Shown piece after piece: positions 31,001 through 39,522 of a stretch of 64,000 bases of DNA. The position numbers and the translations under genes are program-made. Numbering within the stretch: position 1 is the first letter of the stretch; each line of letters opens with the position of its first letter. A model generated the notes under the pieces. The model ran no database searches. It saw nothing but the letters and a program-made list of their open reading frames with translations, and was not told the origin of the DNA. Source of the DNA: an uncultured Acetatifactor sp. (lineage in GTDB: Bacteria; Bacillota; Clostridia; Lachnospirales; Lachnospiraceae); the NCBI GenBank assembly GCA_947625255.1, contig CANQNT010000009.1, positions 1 to 64,000 of the forward strand, read 5' to 3'.

Positions 31001-31644
31001 AGCTGGATGTGAAGGTGAATCCGGAAGCAACCTCCCTGACCATGGAAATCTTCAATAAGCCTCTTTACAGCGAGCAAAAATATCCTTACAGAGGACCCCA
31101 GGGGCTGTTCCTGGCCGGGGCCTGTGTGGAACTGGAAAACGGAGAATGCGTAAGCCTCGGGGAGCTGCCGCTGCAGAAGCGCAATATCGACGAGGGCTGC
31201 GGCATCGGAAAGGATTATCAGGGAGGAAGGGTTCTGATCGAGGGACAGGAATATGCAGATGCGATTCCTGTCAGCCCCGTGGATCATGAGGAGAAGGCTT
31301 GCCTGACCATAGACCTTTCCGGACTTCAAGAGGCAGGGCATCGGGCGGTATGTTTCCATGGGATCCTGGGAGCGGATAATTTCCCGGGAGATGAGACGGC
31401 GCGCCGCAGACATTATGCGGTAGGGCAGCATGCCGTGGAAGGGAGGTTTGTCACGGTGATCGAGCCCCATGAGGGCACCAGGCGGGTGGAAACCGTGAAA
31501 GGCTGTTCCCAGGATAAAGTAAGAGTGAATTATTGCGATGGTTCCTGGCAGGAGATTTCGGTAAAAGAGATACAGGGAGAACCTGTCGTAACGGTAGAAG
31601 GCTGTATGGGAGGACAGATGGAAAAGGAATGTTCTTCCCGGTAA
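28099..31644 (+). CDS. Heparinase II/III-like family protein (paralogue of 20306..23323)
   Basis: LRYGSHGFAHGHFDRTELLSLMRYGRSFYNPESIWWGYGHFMYKFYVQNSNTKNMVVVDGKLQ aligns with the 20306 protein. RBS ggagg before ATG 28099. Confidence 0.82.
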   Translation: MFLKAVDLWKDWRKEEVGEEVPGTGKGIRLSFPAKEGAKVRPYGFDVKNEAAFDAMRWYGLKLGLTTSEPCREVSVTAGFYGGGQLTKKLYFAETGEHECDLRLEDFPVETTKSNIWRDLVFLQVTGAASLQKALLVRGNGLAVETGVLGKAGEIGETVSYTVVVHNCTPQPMYVSAVQQFEGWESLLADICPDRFLLEAYGEQKVDISVKVHDYLPVGAHEKTQVRFVPEGDSLRGAFVTVITLRSLTHPYIYHTEEKWREVRAQIDEHPVFRPGYEELKKDADEWKVPAIVPFGERDYCYNTREEHYIMSCAYLYALTKELVYAEKIQRFFRDFMDEETGYPARKKGCSQSYVQEGHFFQHLALAYDITYHASVWTKEDRQGIERCFRIYMEILDRHICNGHISNWVLSELTGAVYCAMVLQDFERMERFLKGPGGSFDQLCHGAFSDGWWHECSIGYNIWVSSMFLHTAHALLPFGINILHKQFPLSYGKEVDSTYACRSMEIRHGMYNEKWGGIQKPSICIKDLFDAVIPFLDYRGVMMGVNDSAEKKIEGVHFGSTFDLAYTHYQDPAYIPIIRRFDKADPIFGHAKLLEGASASEGTSLPGGEASLEKSAGKENLPKPIPGSGMENAYADNFGVMVLRSHAKGRADREQIQAALRYGSHGFAHGHFDRTELLSLMRYGRSFYNPESIWWGYGHFMYKFYVQNSNTKNMVVVDGKLQVPADAKRILFYTGKSFQAGAVRTRSRWGYPPYGGMIYDGRETLKERCEMNVCDLPLLDEVLDQGQTGEAKPRAGYGEISDLTEPVRQTRVLVVLDDCIVLFDCLEGETEHFYESLLEIKGFRELKPVFGDGSVKYVRHTGKKSENPLADTQFITDCHWYKAEGETVASFEMQFGSGTDQKGNRTEYNEPGNLDLDVYTAWPPVTEQMHGLEAEDLGIKVPYDLRVLTGEECILEYSANAWLLGARKLDVKVNPEATSLTMEIFNKPLYSEQKYPYRGPQGLFLAGACVELENGECVSLGELPLQKRNIDEGCGIGKDYQGGRVLIEGQEYADAIPVSPVDHEEKACLTIDLSGLQEAGHRAVCFHGILGADNFPGDETARRRHYAVGQHAVEGRFVTVIEPHEGTRRVETVKGCSQDKVRVNYCDGSWQEISVKEIQGEPVVTVEGCMGGQMEKECSSR

Positions 31645-31659
31645 GGAGCGTGGGATTCA

Positions 31660-33560
31660 TGAGAAAAAGGGCAGGAGTGGTCTTATGATTCCATCATCGC
31701 TGCCGGGGAGCGTTCTATTGCGGAAACCTTTCTGCTGCTTTATGACGCGGTGGAGGACTTCGGTCTGCTGGAACAACAGGTGGATTACAATCTGGATGGG
31801 AAGCTTTCGGAAGAGGAAGTCCGGAAAACGGCGTATTACAATATGTTCTGCAAAGGAGCCGTATACGGTGCGGAATTTACCAACAGGGAATGCGTGAATC
31901 AGGATCTTCACAATGTGTCGATGTTCTATTATTTCCAAAAGGCCGCTTCCCTTCTGGGAGAAGCGCCTTATTCCCAGGAATATGTGATGCAGCGTCTATA
32001 CGCCGGACTGGGAATTCAGAAGCATACCTATCAATTGCCGGACGGCTCGCAGTTTGCTCATGGGGGCTGGCAATTCTCCGCCAAAGGCGCCCTGGCGTTG
32101 GAAACCTTTGGAAACGCCGCCGGCGGTTATTGCGGAAATTATGGCATGATTTGCACCTCCATGCTGTGTGACTTTGCCTATCAGACCCGGGATGAACGTC
32201 TGATCGAGCAGGCGCTGAAATCCCTGGAAGGCAACGCCTACTTCTTTGACCTGGTAACGGGAAGCGCAGGGGTATCGGTGCTGCGCAAGGAAGAAGTGGT
32301 CAGCACGCGGAATACGTATATGCCCGGCAGGATCGCTTTCAGCCCGGGAGGACAGAATTTCCTGGCGGTGGTTCTGGGAAGCGAACCCGCCAAGAGGATG
32401 CTGGAGCTGTATCTTCAAAGCGGTTATTGGAAGATGGAGTTGTCCGCGGCTTCCCTGGTCAGTGCGGATACCTTAAGACATCTGGCGGATCTGGTGACGG
32501 TGGAGGGCCTGAAGGAGGATCTGCAGACTCCTGCGGGGGAAAAGGAGGAAAACGGGATCTCGTATCGGTATGATACCGGAACGGAGATGATTTTTTAAGG
32601 CTGGTATTAAACTGGCGGATGGAGTATAATGGGGACAGGGTCTATGAAAATGCCGCGGTGAATAATGTTCTCCGGGTGCATGGCTGGAATACGAACGAGG
32701 TTTATACGGCCACCGCGAATATGAAGAGTCCCTTTGGCTTCGGCGGCGTTTATGCGGCCCGTTATGGAGATTATACGGTCGTCATGAACGCCTCGGAGGA
32801 GGACAGCTATGAAATCACCCTTGTGGGGAACGGGGCGGATTGCACCACCGATTTGGTGAGCGGGGAGAAAGTATCCTTTGAAAGCCCCATCACTCTGGCT
32901 CCTTTAAGCAGTATGGTTCTGATCACGAGAACCGGGGAAACCAGGACCCCCATGGCGGCTTCTGAGATCATAAATCCGGAAGTGGAAGAAAAAGCCGAGA
33001 GCTGGGACGAGACGCCCCTTGAGGCTTTCGGCCCGGGCACCTATGAAATCCCTGCGGAGCTGGATACCTTTGTAAATAACACCTCTACGGCCGAGAATTA
33101 TAATTTGGAAGAAAATATTATCATGGGTAGAAACAGAGAGGCGATTCTGCTTTTCGACCTGAGGCAGATCCCTGAAGATGTGGACAAGGTGGTATTGCGC
33201 ACTTATTCCCATTGGGGGCCGGGCAATGAATTATCTTTTTCCATTGTGGAGGATTATCAGTCGGTTACGGGGGCGGTTACTTATTTGAGCGGCATCGAGC
33301 ACAGCGAAGAGTGGGCCCGTTATACCATAGAAAGCGCCAGCAATCCGGATGCCAAAGAGGATATCGGCAAGGCTTTGGTTACGGAGATCGATCTCACGGA
33401 ACTGATAGACCGATATCGGACCAGTTACCCCTCAGCCACCAGATTGTGCCTGTATATTACGGAGCCTGACGTATCAAATTGTACGGAAATCTGGTCTGTG
33501 GAGAATCCCTTTGGGATCAGCTATGGTCCGACCCTTGTGGTCACTGTGGAGGAAAAATAA
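31660..33560 (+). pseudogene. 5'-truncated, frameshifted secreted polysaccharide-active protein with C-terminal DNRLRE/CBM96-like domain
   Basis: ORFs 31750..32598 and 32619..33560 join through a T-run (32591-32596) if one T is added (MIFLRLVLNWRMEYNGDRVYENAAVNN). The 5' frame is open upstream of the GTG (EKGQEWSYDSIIAAGERSIAETF) but closed by TGA with no start. Confidence 0.65.
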
Positions 33561-33583
33561 GTTCGGGGAAAGGAAGAAAGTCA

Positions 33584-34393
33584 ATGTCACAGATCAGTAT
33601 TAAAATCATCAACCAGTCCGGGAAGACCCTGGCGGTACAGCATGGGGAGGAAGAAGTAAATCTGGTATATGCGGCGGAATACCGGGAAGGGGACCGCATC
33701 GTCGTGGAGATCGGGGAGACAAGGCAGTTTTATTGGCTGCAGCTGGACGATGGGAGAGGAAAATCCCTGGTCTATCTCACCGGAAATGTGGATTATCTCA
33801 TCCCTTTTGGGGAGAAGCGGATCAATCTGTCCCCCAAGACTTTCTATGGCGTCAGGCATCTGCTGACCGTGAAAAAGGCCCGGAGCTTTGAGGTGGAGGG
33901 TTACAGGAATCTGGCTCTCAATGTATGGGATCAGCATGGGGAGGTTTCCTGCTATCCCCATGCCAGCGCCAACGTGGAGACCAGGGGAGAGTCCGTTTTT
34001 GCCGCGATGAATGGGATAGACGGCGTTACCGTGTCGGACTGCCATGGGGAATGGCCCTATGAGTCCTGGGGGATCAACCGCAGGGAGGACGCCTGTCTGA
34101 AGCTGGATTTCGGAAGGACGGTGGAGGTGGACCGGATCATCCTTTATACCAGGGCGGATTATCCCCACGACAATTGGTGGAAGCAGGCGACGGTGCGCTT
34201 TTCAGACGGAAGCGCCCTGGAGCTGGAGCTTCAGAAAACCGGGGCGGCCCAGGAATTTGTTTTCGACAAGAAGCGGATTGAATTCCTGGAGCTTACGCAG
34301 CTGATCAAAGGGGAGGATGCTTCGCCTTTCCCGGCTTTGGTACAGATTGAGGTTTATGGAAGAGAGTGCGGCTGCCCGGGGAAGAAAATTTGA
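33584..34393 (+). CDS. Hypothetical protein with discoidin (F5/8C)-like C-terminal domain
   Basis: C-terminal DACLKLDFGRTVEVDRIILYTRADYPHDNWWKQATVRFSDGSALELEL resembles a discoidin/CBM32 sandwich. ATG 33584 downstream of aggaag. Confidence 0.65.
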   Translation: MSQISIKIINQSGKTLAVQHGEEEVNLVYAAEYREGDRIVVEIGETRQFYWLQLDDGRGKSLVYLTGNVDYLIPFGEKRINLSPKTFYGVRHLLTVKKARSFEVEGYRNLALNVWDQHGEVSCYPHASANVETRGESVFAAMNGIDGVTVSDCHGEWPYESWGINRREDACLKLDFGRTVEVDRIILYTRADYPHDNWWKQATVRFSDGSALELELQKTGAAQEFVFDKKRIEFLELTQLIKGEDASPFPALVQIEVYGRECGCPGKKI

Positions 34394-34519
34394 GTCAAAA
34401 AAGAATATGGCATAATGGGCCCACATAAAAATAACAAATAGGAAGAAACAGAGGGAATGGTTTCAGGCGGTTTCTGTTGGGAAAAGGACGGCTGTGTTAT
34501 CATCCCGGGGAGGATTTGT

Positions 34520-35143
34520 TTGTTAAATTATCTGTGGGCGTTTATGATCCTGATTGGTGTGCTTTACGCGGCCTTTACCGGCAATATGAGCGCGGTGACC
34601 AATGCGGCGCTGGACAGCGCCGGGGAGGCAGTTTCTTTATGTCTGACCATGGCGGGGGTGATGGCGCTGTGGATGGGGTTGATGGAGATCGGGCAGCAGG
34701 CCGGCCTGGTGGAACGCCTGACCCGGGGGATCAGACCGTTTTTGGATTTCCTTTTTCCACACATTCCAAAGAATCATCCTGCCAGATCATATATTGCGAC
34801 GAACGTGATCGCGAACGTGCTGGGTCTCGGCTGGGCCTGCACGCCGGCTGGCCTAAAGGCAATGGAGGAGCTGGCCAATCTGGAGGCGGAGAGAGGGAAT
34901 GGGGCGTATCTGCCGGAAAGGGCGGGAGCCCGGGTGCGGATTGCCAGCAATGAGATGTGCAATTTCCTGATTTTAAATATTTCTTCTTTGCAGCTGATCC
35001 CTGTGAATATGATCGCCTACCGCGCTCAATACGGCAGTGTGGACCCTGCCAGGATCATTGCGCCTTCCATCCTGGCTACTGCGGTGAGCACCCTGGCGGC
35101 GGTGGTGTTTTGTAAGGTGATGGATCGGAATCAGAGAAGATAA
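34520..35143 (+). CDS. spmA: Nucleoside recognition domain protein, spore maturation protein A-like
   Basis: LLNYLWAFMILIGVLYAAFTGNMSAVTNAALDSAGEAVSLCLTMAGVMALWMGLMEIGQQAGL; RIASNEMCNFLILNISSLQLIP. TTG start after ggggagg. Confidence 0.82.
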   Translation: MLNYLWAFMILIGVLYAAFTGNMSAVTNAALDSAGEAVSLCLTMAGVMALWMGLMEIGQQAGLVERLTRGIRPFLDFLFPHIPKNHPARSYIATNVIANVLGLGWACTPAGLKAMEELANLEAERGNGAYLPERAGARVRIASNEMCNFLILNISSLQLIPVNMIAYRAQYGSVDPARIIAPSILATAVSTLAAVVFCKVMDRNQRR

Positions 35144-35290
35144 ATCGCAATTTCGCATCACTTTACTAAATCTGAATTATAAAAATGAAAATATTTAATC
35201 CCCTTACTTTAGAGTGGTTTGATTAAAATCTCATCATAAAAAATCGCATTTCATCACCACATATGATACAATATAAAAAAATATGATGAG

Positions 35291-36262
35291 GTGGTTGGCT
35301 TGAAGGACATATTGAGCGGTTTATTGCATGTTCCTGTTGTTGAAGAAGAATTTAAAGATAAGGATCGGCTTCCCTTATATCTTGCCGTTGGTTATGAGAT
35401 AAGGATGTTTTCAATTCTGGACATGGACGTATTATTTGTAACGCCCAGGCAGCAGCTTACCTTCGCCGCGCTGAAAAAGCAATGGGAAAAGTTTGTGTCT
35501 ATTACAGGGCTGCAGTGCGTAATCTGTGGAGACGAATATACCCGCTATGGACGGGAGAGGATGATTGAGCTTGGCATACCCCTCTTTTGGTAAGGACAAT
35601 ATGTATCTCCCATTTCTGGGAATTGTTTTTGGGAAAAAGAAATTGATAAACCTTCCGCAAGCAGAGGCGTTTTCGCCATTGATACAAAAAATGATCCTTT
35701 TAGCGATTTATGAAAAATGGAACAGATTATCCACAAAAGAGATTTTTGAAAAAATGGAGATATCGCGCATTACTGCCGCAAGAATTTGACACAGCTGCAG
35801 GCCTTGGGACTTCCGCTTGTGGTACTGGAAGGCAAGACAAAATATTTCCGTCATTTGGGAAACAGGAAAGAATTGTATCAAATGTGCAGGGGATATTTTA
35901 TAAATCCGGTTGTAAAGAAATTGCTCCTGGCAGAACGCCCGGCGGATGTATGTCGGTCAAGCGGATATTCCGCCACTGCAGAATACTCGATGCTGGCTGA
36001 CAATGCCTACCCTACTTATGGGGTGACAAGGTTAGAATTCCAGAAGCTTAGGATAGAAGAGTATCCCATTCAGCCTCCTACGGATGTGCCCGTTTGTGAA
36101 GTGCAGGTACTTAATTATGTTATTGAACATGATGGGCATATTGATCAGATCAGTGCGTATCTATCTTTGTCGGAAAATGAGAAGAAAGAACCGAGAGTGG
36201 AAAGCGCACTGGAAAGGATATTAGAGCAGGAGCACGGGGAAGCCGCAATTTTACCGCTTTGA
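35291..36262 (+). pseudogene. HTH-type regulator-like protein disrupted by two frameshifts
   Basis: Three consecutive ORFs (35291..35593, 35565..35789, 35786..36262) read as one protein with shifts near 35585 and 35785 (…SRITAA[K]NLTQLQALGLPLVVLEGKTKYF…AEYSMLADNAYPTYGVT). Confidence 0.65.
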
Positions 36263-36321
36263 CAAGCCGGAAGTGAGCGGGATAAGGGGTGGATACCGCT
36301 AAGGCCGGGTTTATGGCATTT

Positions 36322-38292
36322 TTACCATTCGCTCCAGGCATCGGAAAACGCAAACACAAGGTCGTAAGGATTGCTCTTTTCCGTGACAGTGCGCAGCTTT
36401 CCCTCCCGAAGCAGGACGGAATCGCCCGCCCCAGGGATGGAGTCAAAAGTCAGCAGCAGGGTGTTTGCGGATTCCGCAGTCGCTTTCTTGATCCGCAGAT
36501 CCCGACTGGCCAGAAAACAGTCGCTGAGATTATCTCCTTTTCTGACCTCCCGACCGGTTTCGTTATGTATAAACGCGCTTTTTGCCCGGAGGCGCAGGGC
36601 GTTGTCCGAAGCCGGTAAAATGTCAAGCGTAAGCTCTCCGATAAATTTCCGCCGCAGGGCCACGATCTGTTCCCGATATTCCGGGTCGTCTGCTATGAGG
36701 AACTTGCTGCGGATCATTTTGTTCTCCGCAAGAATCCGGTCCAGGGCTTCGATATCCCTTTCCAGATCAATCTCAAGCTCCTTAGGGACGTACACGGCCT
36801 TATGAAATATGTTGTTTTCATCGGACGGCAGCTTCTGGTAGGGGATATGGAACTGTCTGAAGTAGGATTCATCGCCATAGACTGCCTGACCGCCGACAAT
36901 GACCAGACGTGTCTGGGCATCCGTCCCGCGAAACAGCGGAGTCAGGCAGGATTCGGAAGCATTGCGCTGCAGATAGCCGCCCGCATAGTTCAGTTTTGGT
37001 CTGCCAAGAATAAAAAAGTCGGCAAAAGCGCCGGGGCGGATGCATCCGATTTTATCGCTGCCCAGAATCCTGGCAGGGTTTGTCGTCATCATTTTGAATA
37101 CGTCCGACATGATGTGCATGGACGGGTTACGGGATTCCAGGTATTTATAGGCGAATTTTGCCTCATCCCATACATATTTTGAGCCGCTGGGCGACCAGTC
37201 GGAGCCAATGGAAAGAGTGATTTCCCCATCTGTGATATTCTCATAAAAAGCAGGAGTATCATCATATAAAAGCAGGTTGGATACCGGAGACCATATCAGG
37301 CCGATCCCGCTGCTTTTCAAAAAGTCATAATGTTCCTTTCTGGTCAAATCGATGCCGCAGCCGTGTATGATCCCCAAATGCAAATTCTCAGGAAGCTTGT
37401 TTCCTGACTCTGCAAGAAGTTTCTCCATATCGGATTTCAATTGCTCGAATTCTTTGGAGGTGTAAGCATCCATGTCCAGACCATCAGGGCGCAGATTCCC
37501 GCATCTGCCTTCCGCCACATGAACCAGGTAGGCAGTATCATTTTCAGGGGCTTTCCGGAGTCTGGACAAGAAATCCAGATACTTTGCGTCATCCTGCGTC
37601 TGCCAGTCTTTCGTAGATATGTGAGGGGTAACGTTGACCGTTTTTTCTATGGGACCGGGTGTAAAAAAATCTATAATGGAGAGGATCTCGTCGTCCGCTC
37701 CGGCTGAGATTCCCAGATCACTGGCGTTTCCGGTACTGCGGATTAAAAGATGGGACCTGGCATCCTTTGCAAAGCTGTAACAATAGGGCATGGACGGCTG
37801 CTCCCTGGACATGGCGGAGGGTGCCTGCAGTACGGTGGTTCCGCCGGCAACCGCCTGTAGCTCGCTTAAGAACAAAAGGAAATCGCCCATAATATTTTTG
37901 CCGGAAGGAAGCATACGATCCCAGTTCTCGCGGACCTTCTTCTCCAGGGCGGGGATGGCCTCATGATATGCGTGGTGGCGTCTCCATTCAAAGCGATTAT
38001 CCCACGCCGTTTTCTGCGGACGTTTCCAGATGGGAAACATATTGTACTGGTAGTGAGAATGTAAGTCGATGAGGCCCGGATAAATGATATCGTCATCGGG
38101 CAGCCTGACAGAAAGGCTGCACTGGTCACGGACAGGAGCCATCTCCTCTGTGAGCGGCGTGTCATTTGTTTCGATGGCATATATCAAGCCGTCCTTAATA
38201 TATAAGGTACCATAGTCATGCCATATCTGCCCTGCTTTTACGGTAACAAAGTTTCCCGTGATGGAATAAAGCTCTTTATTGGTTTTTTGCAT
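36322..38292 (-). CDS. Amidohydrolase family protein
   Basis: DIIYPGLIDLHSHYQYNMFP metal-binding HxH; LGIIHGCGIDL; LSIGSDWSPSGSKYVWDEAK; NPARILGSDKIGCIRPGAFADFFIL. Confidence 0.88.
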   Translation of the reverse strand: MQKTNKELYSITGNFVTVKAGQIWHDYGTLYIKDGLIYAIETNDTPLTEEMAPVRDQCSLSVRLPDDDIIYPGLIDLHSHYQYNMFPIWKRPQKTAWDNRFEWRRHHAYHEAIPALEKKVRENWDRMLPSGKNIMGDFLLFLSELQAVAGGTTVLQAPSAMSREQPSMPYCYSFAKDARSHLLIRSTGNASDLGISAGADDEILSIIDFFTPGPIEKTVNVTPHISTKDWQTQDDAKYLDFLSRLRKAPENDTAYLVHVAEGRCGNLRPDGLDMDAYTSKEFEQLKSDMEKLLAESGNKLPENLHLGIIHGCGIDLTRKEHYDFLKSSGIGLIWSPVSNLLLYDDTPAFYENITDGEITLSIGSDWSPSGSKYVWDEAKFAYKYLESRNPSMHIMSDVFKMMTTNPARILGSDKIGCIRPGAFADFFILGRPKLNYAGGYLQRNASESCLTPLFRGTDAQTRLVIVGGQAVYGDESYFRQFHIPYQKLPSDENNIFHKAVYVPKELEIDLERDIEALDRILAENKMIRSKFLIADDPEYREQIVALRRKFIGELTLDILPASDNALRLRAKSAFIHNETGREVRKGDNLSDCFLASRDLRIKKATAESANTLLLTFDSIPGAGDSVLLREGKLRTVTEKSNPYDLVFAFSDAWSEW

Positions 38293-38511
38293 ATTTTTCC
38301 CTTCCCCTTTTGGTATCCTATTTTTCTTGTATCATTGTTCGTACATTCTTCTTATCCTATATTTTAACATCAACAGCTTTTTATTGCCATACTTTTTTCT
38401 CAAAAAACTGCATTTGGGGCAATGATAATGGACATTAAAATTTGCAGGGAAAATTCGCAGAGACGTGGATATTCCGGAAACCTGTGAGGACAACAGGGAG
38501 CGGGTTTAAGT

Positions 38512-38706
38512 TTAAATAATCTAATCTATTCCCACATTGAGTATGTCCTGTCCGCCTTGCATGGAAACAAATCCAAGGTGGGTAATATCAAAGCGTATCT
38601 TTTGACGACGCTGTATAATGCGCCGCTGACGATCAATAACTACTATAATGCAGAAGTAAGCCATGATCTCTATGGGCGGGTAGAAAACCCTAAAATTTTT
38701 ATATAG
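38512..38706 (+). pseudogene. C-terminal fragment of a replication initiator A (DUF6017-like) protein from an ICE/plasmid
   Basis: NNLIYSHIEYVLSALHGNKSKVGNIKAYLLTTLYNAPLTINNYYNAEVSHDLYG, no start codon. Confidence 0.7.
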
Positions 38707-38774
38707 GTTACAGGGAAGCAGATAAAAAACCGCATAATTTCCTTTTGCGTGGTATATAATCCCGTTTTCGACAC

Positions 38775-39059
38775 TTAATTATGGCGAAAGAGTCGGAACC
38801 TTGCACCCGGCAGCATCTTCAGGACTTCCTTCTCCAGGGGGATGGCGGTCAGCTGTTCGCCGGTGACCTCGTCCACCATGTCCTCGTCCGGCTGCTCGGA
38901 TTCCAAGTAGAAATTTTCCGCATTGTGATGGGAAACATTAATACGGAACATTTTTACCAGGTACGGTACAGCTGCGCATCCGTACGATAGAGGGGATCGT
39001 ATCGTTATCAGGAAAAAAGGGGGAAGGAAAGGCGCTGCAGACTCTGAACGTGTATTCAT
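38775..39059 (-). CDS. Hypothetical ORF, probably a remnant
   Basis: YLVKMFRINVSHHNAENFYLESEQPDEDMVDEVTGEQLTAIPLEKEVLKMLPG reads as coherent protein. N-terminus doubtful. Confidence 0.3.
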   Translation of the reverse strand: MNTRSESAAPFLPPFFLITIRSPLSYGCAAVPYLVKMFRINVSHHNAENFYLESEQPDEDMVDEVTGEQLTAIPLEKEVLKMLPGARFRLFRHN

Positions 39060-39167
39060 AGGACTGTGGGATATGCCTGGGACAGAAGTTTATCAACGAG
39101 AAGACAAATGGAGATACCGACAGCCCAGGAACTGCTGCGCCTCATGGATCTGAGGGATGCAAAAGTG

Positions 39168-39197
39168 TTGACAATGCCCGGTCATTTTGTTTATACT
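39168..39197 (+). promoter_or_regulatory. Putative sigma-70 promoter upstream of the Wadjet operon
   Basis: TTGACA (39168-39173), 18-nt spacer, TATACT (39192-39197). Confidence 0.5.
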
Positions 39198-39280
39198 TAT
39201 AAAAAGTTTTATTTATTCCTTATTTTGTCTGGTTTAATAATATGATTAGGGCGTCAAAAGGGCAATCGCCTCTTCAAGCT

Positions 39281-39423
39281 CCTTGAAAACTGAATATATT
39301 GTTGTAACATACAGGACATTTGCCCGCTTTTCTGGTATAATTAAGGTGTTGATATCAGATACGGGGGTAACTGCCATACCGTATCTCTAAACAAATCTGC
39401 AGCAATATATTCGGTTCTCAAGG
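39281..39423. repeat. Long imperfect inverted repeat with nested hairpin upstream of jetA
   Basis: ccttgaaaactgaatatattgttg (39281-39304) versus reverse complement of 39400-39423, ccttgagaaccgaatatattgctg: 21/24. Inner dyad AGATACGG (39357-39364)/CCGTATCT (39379-39386). Confidence 0.7.
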
Positions 39424-39522
39424 TTCTTGCCAATAAGGGAACTTATTAAATCCACCTTTTGATAACAGGAAGCGATTTGCTGAAATAGTTTGAAGGACAA
39501 CAAGTTGCCAGTGAGGGAAACA

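Noticed and set aside
39281-39304. ccttgaaaactgaata string resembling sequences near rRNA operons
   Set aside because: No 16S, 23S, 5S or tRNA sequence is present nearby; better explained as an arm of the local inverted repeat.
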